Below, in pieces: positions 60,100-64,000 of a stretch of DNA of 64,000 nt. A program made the position numbers and the translations under genes. The stretch's first letter is position 1; each line of letters begins with the position of its first letter. Under the pieces are notes generated by a model. That model made no database searches. It saw only the letters and a list, made by a program, of their open reading frames with translations, and had not been told where the DNA came from. The stretch is from Salininema proteolyticum (lineage in GTDB: Bacteria > Actinomycetota > Actinomycetes > Mycobacteriales > Micromonosporaceae), in the NCBI RefSeq assembly GCF_042685645.1, contig NZ_JBHUNX010000001.1, positions 1,364,001 to 1,428,000 of the forward strand, in the 5' to 3' direction.

Positions 60100-61059
60100 T
60101 CATCCGTTGTCCGGCTCATTGACAACGGCGGGGGATGAGGCGTCCTCGGCCAGCACCTCGGGCGGGGCGGAGCCGTCGGCGGGGACGGACCACAGATCGC
60201 CGTCCAGCCCGTAGGAGAGGGTGTCGTCATCGATCCACAGCGCCTGGTCGTCGATGCCGTCGGTGCCGGGAATCCCGGTCTCCCGGCCGGTTTCGAGGTC
60301 GAGGACGGCCAGACGCCACGGCTTGGCTCCGTTGCCGGTCTTCTTCTTGAACGCGACCCGGGTCCCGTCCGGGGACAGGGAGGGGCACTCGACGTTGTCG
60401 CGCAGGTCCTCGGCCGTCCAGCGGTCGAAGTCGCCCCGCACGAGGTGCGTCCGCCCACCGGTGGACACCGTGGCGTAGAAGGTGTTGTCATCTTCCGCGA
60501 ACGTGACGCCCCAGTAGTTGACGTCGGCGGCGTGGTGCCGTTCCCCGTCGAGGTAGAGCTGGAGCGTCTCGACGTTGACGATGAGACGGCCGGTCTCTAG
60601 ATCGAGGATCGAGGTGCGGGTGGAGAAGTCCCCGTCCGCGTAGGAGTCGCCGACGACGAACGTCGTCCAGGACACCATCCGGCCGGAGGCTGAGACCCGG
60701 GCGCGGTTGGCGACCCCGGCGACCTCGGCGCGGTCCAGTTCGGTGCCGTCGGACGCAGTGACGACGGCTTCGACGGTGGGCACCAAGCCCGGCGCCGCGG
60801 ACAGGCATACGCCGACGCCGCCGTCGGCATGGAACCGATCGCAGCTCAGGCCGACCGGCCGGCGCTCGCCTGCCGGATCGTCGAGGCCGGTGCCGACCAC
60901 TTGGCCGTCGTCGATGAAGTAGAGTCCGGGCTGGTCGAAGCGGACCCGGTCAGCGGTCAGCGACGCCGGGGCGTCGCGAGCGTGGAGCACGTAGACAACG
61001 GCCATGGTCGCGAGCGCGACGGCGGCCGCGAGGGCGGTCAGTGCTTTTCGGCGCGTCAT
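60100..61059 (-). CDS. Secreted or membrane-anchored TolB-like beta-propeller protein
   Basis: 319 aa. N-terminal single hydrophobic segment KALTALAAAVALATMAVVYV acts as anchor or uncleaved signal. The remainder has WD40/TolB-like repeats: ECPSLSPDGTRVAFKKKTGN, RLAVLDLETGRETGIPGTDG, SILDLETGRLIVNVETL, and GDLWSVPADGSAPPEVLAED. No catalytic site. ATG at 61059 overlaps the stop of the MFS gene (ATGA), so the two are co-translated. Partner or role unknown. Confidence 0.8.
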   Translation of the reverse strand: MTRRKALTALAAAVALATMAVVYVLHARDAPASLTADRVRFDQPGLYFIDDGQVVGTGLDDPAGERRPVGLSCDRFHADGGVGVCLSAAPGLVPTVEAVVTASDGTELDRAEVAGVANRARVSASGRMVSWTTFVVGDSYADGDFSTRTSILDLETGRLIVNVETLQLYLDGERHHAADVNYWGVTFAEDDNTFYATVSTGGRTHLVRGDFDRWTAEDLRDNVECPSLSPDGTRVAFKKKTGNGAKPWRLAVLDLETGRETGIPGTDGIDDQALWIDDDTLSYGLDGDLWSVPADGSAPPEVLAEDASSPAVVNEPDNG

Positions 61060-62264
61060 GAGGTCCTCCGGTTCTTCGTCTTTCGGGCCACCAGGGCCAG
61101 TGCGGTGGCGAGGAGGGCCGCCGAGGCGAGGACGGCCGGGGTCTCGCCCCACCACAGCCACATCGATCCGAAGAGGACCGACCCGGCCATACGGGCGAGT
61201 GCCTGCGATGACTGGACGAGCGCGATCCCGCTGCCGCGCACGGACTCGGGGAACACCGGTCCGGCCAGTGCCATGAGGACCCCGTCGGTGGCCGCGTAGC
61301 TGACGCCCAGGATGAGGGGCACGGCTATGAGGAGCAGGAGGTGGTCGGAGGTGAGGGCCAGTAGTCCGTAGGCGGCCAGGAGGACGGCGTGTCCGGCCAG
61401 GAAAAGCCTCCACCGTCCGACGCGGTCGGCCAGGTGTCCTAGGGGGACGGCCAGGAGGAGGTAGGCGGCGGCGGTGCCGAGGGGGAGCAGCGGGTAGTAC
61501 TCGGCCGCGAGGTCGGCGCGGCGGGCCATGATCAGGTAGAGGAAGTTGTCCCCGATGGCGACTAGCGCGAGGAGGCCGGCGACCGCGCACAGGCGTCCGG
61601 CGCCGGGGGTGCGGAGTGCGAGCCGCAGGGAGGGCTTCTGTCGCCGGGAGGGCTCGCGCCGGTTCGAGACGAACAGGGTCAGGAGGATGACGCCGAACGC
61701 GGCGAAGCAGAAGCTGGTCACGAAGACCGCGTCGAAGGAGTTGCCGGTGTTCCAGAGGACGGCGAAGGCGATGAGGGGGCCGAGGAGCGCGCCGCAGACG
61801 TCCATGGCGCGGTGCGTGCCGAACGCCGCTCCGAGCCGGTGTGGCGGGGCGGATAGGGAGATCAGGGCGTCGCGCGGGGCCGTCCTGATGCCCTTGCCGA
61901 CGCGGTCGGCGGCGATCACCCCGGCCAGGAGGGGGATGGATGAGCCGGCGGCGAGGAGCCCGAGTTTGGAGCAGGCAGAGAGTCCGTAGCCGGTTCCGGC
62001 GACGAGCTTGTACTTCTGCTTCCGGTCGGCGGCGTGTCCGCCGGCGACGCGGACGAGGGCGGTGACTCCGTTGTAGACGCCGTCCACCAGGCCGAACTGC
62101 AGCGGGCTGAGGCCCAGTCCGACGACGAGGTAGAGGGGCAGGACGGAGGTGACCATCTCGGCGGAGACGTCGGTGACGAGGCTGACCGATCCGAGCGCGA
62201 GGACGTTGCCGGAGACGAAGCCCAGGCGCGAGTTCGAGGACCGGGCCGTCGTGGATATGTACAT
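61056..62264 (-). CDS. MFS transporter
   Basis: 402 aa, ~12 helices. GNVLALGSVSLVTDVSAEMV, YNGVTALVRVAGGHAADRKQ and DRVGKGIRTAPRDALISLSA (a conserved MFS-1 loop) are visible; VPLGHLADRVGRWRLFLAGH is a second-half loop A-like motif. Resembles uncharacterised actinobacterial MFS exporters whose partner gene is often soluble. The start has AAGGGA 5 nt upstream. Confidence 0.88.
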   Translation of the reverse strand: MYISTTARSSNSRLGFVSGNVLALGSVSLVTDVSAEMVTSVLPLYLVVGLGLSPLQFGLVDGVYNGVTALVRVAGGHAADRKQKYKLVAGTGYGLSACSKLGLLAAGSSIPLLAGVIAADRVGKGIRTAPRDALISLSAPPHRLGAAFGTHRAMDVCGALLGPLIAFAVLWNTGNSFDAVFVTSFCFAAFGVILLTLFVSNRREPSRRQKPSLRLALRTPGAGRLCAVAGLLALVAIGDNFLYLIMARRADLAAEYYPLLPLGTAAAYLLLAVPLGHLADRVGRWRLFLAGHAVLLAAYGLLALTSDHLLLLIAVPLILGVSYAATDGVLMALAGPVFPESVRGSGIALVQSSQALARMAGSVLFGSMWLWWGETPAVLASAALLATALALVARKTKNRRTS

Positions 62265-62280
62265 GGAGGTCCCTTCGGGC

Positions 62281-62304
62281 GGGGGCCGCCGCGCGGCGGC
62301 CCCC
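62281..62304 (-). terminator. Terminator of metallophosphoesterase gene
   Basis: GGGGGCCGCC-GCGC-GGCGGCCCCC, a perfect 10-bp stem, 8 bp past the stop of the minus-strand gene at 62312 and before the MFS start. Confidence 0.7.
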
Positions 62305-62311
62305 GTCGTGG

Positions 62312-64000
62312 TCAGTGGCAGGTGTACTCGGGCGAGCTGTCGATGACGTCGCCGGTGTGATCGACGTAGTCCCAGGAGTAGCCGTCGGGGGTGAAGTCGA
62401 GTTTCACGACGCCGAAGCTGCCGCTGATCCTGAACTCGCTGTTGGGCTGCGGGTTCTCGATGTCGTAGGGGTGGGCCCCGCCCATGCCTCCGACGATCTG
62501 CACGATCCCGTCGGGGTCGTGGTCGCCGTGGGCGTTCTGCGGGGCGAACCGCTCATAGTGGTGGTCGTGTCCGTTGAGGACGAGGTCGGCGTCGTAGTCC
62601 AGCAGGCGGTCCCAGACCGGTCGGCTGACGGGGTCGTTGCCGTGGCCGCCGGAGCTGTAGAGCGGGTGGTGCCAGTAGGCGGCGACGCAGCTCTGGGAGT
62701 TGGCGGCCAGGTCGGCCTCGAGCCAGGCGATCTGGTCGGGGTCGTCGAAGATGTTGGAGTCGAGGGCGATGAAGTGCCAGTTGCCGACGTCGTAGCTGTA
62801 CCAGGTCTCGCCTTCGGGTGTGGCGGTGGATCCGAAGTACTCCTTGTAGCCGACTTCGAATCCGGCCGGGTCGTAGGATTCGTGGTTGCCCGGCGTGGGC
62901 TTGACGACGGGGTTGAACCGGCCCCAGGTGGTGTCGTAGTAGTTCTGGAAGTCCTCCAGGCGGGCGTCGTCGTACTGGTTGTCGCCCATGGTGATGACGA
63001 AGTCGGGGTCGATCGCGCGGGCGCGGTCGGCCGTCTTGGGGTGGACGCAGGAGCTCGAACTCGCGGTGCACTGCTCGGCGATGTCGCCGGCGGCGACGGC
63101 GGTGAAGGACTCCTGGGGAGGCGAGCCGGCGGAGAGGGAGAGTCGGTCGACGTTCGGTCCGCCGTCGGAGGTGGTCGCGGTGGCGCGGACGGTGTGGGTG
63201 CCGGGATCGAGGTTCACGGTCACCGAGGAGGCCCGCCAGGTCGACCAGGATCCTGTGCCGGGGAACGGAAGGGCGGAGTCGACGACGGTTCCGTCCACGG
63301 CGATCCGCATGGGGCGGTCGGTCTTTCCGTTCGCGTACCTGAACCGCAGGTCGTGGTCGCGGGACTCGCCGACGGTCACGGTCCACTCGACGTAGGAGCC
63401 GATGGTGTTGTCGTAGTTGACGAACCCGGTACCGGTGTAGCCAGAGTGGTCGGAGTCGACCCGTCCGGAGCCTATGCGGGCGTCTTCGGCCTGGTAGTCG
63501 GAGGGGGCGCGGGACTGGCCGTAGACCTCGAACTCCCACAGGGAGTAGCCGTAGGCGGTGCCGCGTTCGGTGCCGACGACGCGGACGTACCGTGCCGTGC
63601 CGGCGGCCGAGGTGATGTCCTCGACGCCCCCGGTGCCGCCGGAGGCGGTGTAGGCGGTGGTCCATACGGTGCCGTCGGGGGAGAACTCGACGCGGTAGGA
63701 GGCGGCGTAGGCCGCTTCCCAGTTCAGCCGGAGGCGGGTCACGTCGGCCGCGGCGCCGAGGTCGACCTGGATCCACTGCGGGTCGGAGCCCTCGGCGCTG
63801 GCCCAGCGGGTGGACGGGTCGCCGTCGACGGCCAGGTCCGGAGTGAGGGCGGAGTCCTCGATGGATGACGCGGACGCCGGTTTGCCCTGGGACAGCAGGG
63901 TCTCCTCGGCCGCCCATCCGAGATCGGACGTCGTGAGCGCCGTGGCCAGGCCGACGGCGATCGCGGACAGGAGCGCTGTGGAGCGCCTGATTCGTTGGAG
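62312..64000 (-). CDS. Secreted metallophosphoesterase with F5/8-type C and CBM modules, 5' end outside window
   Basis: The frame is open from base 64000 (reading RRSTALLSAIAVGLATALTT, the core of a signal peptide) to a stop at 62312, at least 562 residues. Order: signal segment; discoidin-like F5/8 C domain (LTPDLAVDGDPSTRWASAEG to YGYSLWEFEVYG); a CBM35/CBM6-like domain (YQAEDARIGSGRVDSDHSGY, DPGTHTVRATATTSDGGPNV); then a calcineurin-like phosphoesterase (VAAGDIAEQCTAS, FVITMGDNQYDDARLEDFQN, KPTPGNHESYD, and LVLNGHDHHYERF with metal-binding residues). Extracellular phosphatase or phosphodiesterase bound to glycan. A start within the window at 63742 is not credible. Confidence 0.9.
   Translation of the reverse strand, partial: LQRIRRSTALLSAIAVGLATALTTSDLGWAAEETLLSQGKPASASSIEDSALTPDLAVDGDPSTRWASAEGSDPQWIQVDLGAAADVTRLRLNWEAAYAASYRVEFSPDGTVWTTAYTASGGTGGVEDITSAAGTARYVRVVGTERGTAYGYSLWEFEVYGQSRAPSDYQAEDARIGSGRVDSDHSGYTGTGFVNYDNTIGSYVEWTVTVGESRDHDLRFRYANGKTDRPMRIAVDGTVVDSALPFPGTGSWSTWRASSVTVNLDPGTHTVRATATTSDGGPNVDRLSLSAGSPPQESFTAVAAGDIAEQCTASSSSCVHPKTADRARAIDPDFVITMGDNQYDDARLEDFQNYYDTTWGRFNPVVKPTPGNHESYDPAGFEVGYKEYFGSTATPEGETWYSYDVGNWHFIALDSNIFDDPDQIAWLEADLAANSQSCVAAYWHHPLYSSGGHGNDPVSRPVWDRLLDYDADLVLNGHDHHYERFAPQNAHGDHDPDGIVQIVGGMGGAHPYDIENPQPNSEFRISGSFGVVKLDFTPDGYSWDYVDHTGDVIDSSPEYTCH

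Overview
The window is high-GC DNA from a filamentous, probably sporulating actinomycete. The evidence is strong G/C third-position bias, an SsgA-family gene (35396-35830), secreted alpha-lytic-type proteases, an InhA-type enoyl reductase, and a block from 43669 to 50826 whose order matches the mycobacterial moxR1, DUF58, VWA, fabG1, inhA, hemZ, NfeD, SPFH neighbourhood (Rv1479-Rv1488). The genus cannot be fixed from sequence alone. Many genes have a TANNNT-like hexamer ending 6-7 nt before the start codon and no Shine-Dalgarno sequence, as expected for leaderless mRNAs.

Layout. 1-2387: helicase hrpB, cut at its 3' end by the window edge. 2461-5099: two paralogous secreted serine proteases with a gene-conversion-like tract. 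5387-10744: small accessory genes (Nudix, twin GNATs, two VOC proteins, an ECF sigma factor with a SnoaL-like tail, a MarR regulator with a divergent membrane protein). 10998-22656: one long minus-strand block running narK, nitrate reductase, FAD electron-transfer protein, nirB, nirD, moaC, mog, moeA, moaE, moaA, moaD. It joins nitrate uptake and reduction to synthesis of the molybdenum cofactor the reductase needs. 22906-24441: a divergent SLC13 carrier. 24554-27454: a lipoprotein and a DUF885 protein.

27729-34532: phosphoketolase, tRNA-Gly, two small genes, then pta-ackA. Phosphoketolase makes acetyl phosphate, and Pta and AckA convert it to acetyl-CoA or to acetate and ATP. 34587-43484: methyltransferases, the SsgA-like protein, CutA, a serpin-like protein, hisE-hisG, two PH-domain membrane proteins, a hydrolase. 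43669-51713: the conserved actinobacterial block followed by a TrmH/SpoU methyltransferase. 51710-64000: a less conserved region with an NTN acyltransferase-like protein, an APH-fold kinase, two identical tRNA-Leu(GAG) genes about 1.5 kb apart, a small secreted peptidoglycan-binding protein, two MFS transporters, a membrane-anchored beta-lactamase-fold hydrolase, a propeller-like protein, and a secreted metallophosphoesterase cut at its 5' end.

No CRISPR array, insertion sequence, phage module or clear defence island was found. The least ordinary signals are a nirD reading frame with no stop before moaC, a nine-unit degenerate ~16-bp array between the phosphoketolase and DUF885 genes, the gene-conversion tract, the serpin-like gene, the duplicated tRNA-Leu cassette, and palindromes in long intergenic regions.
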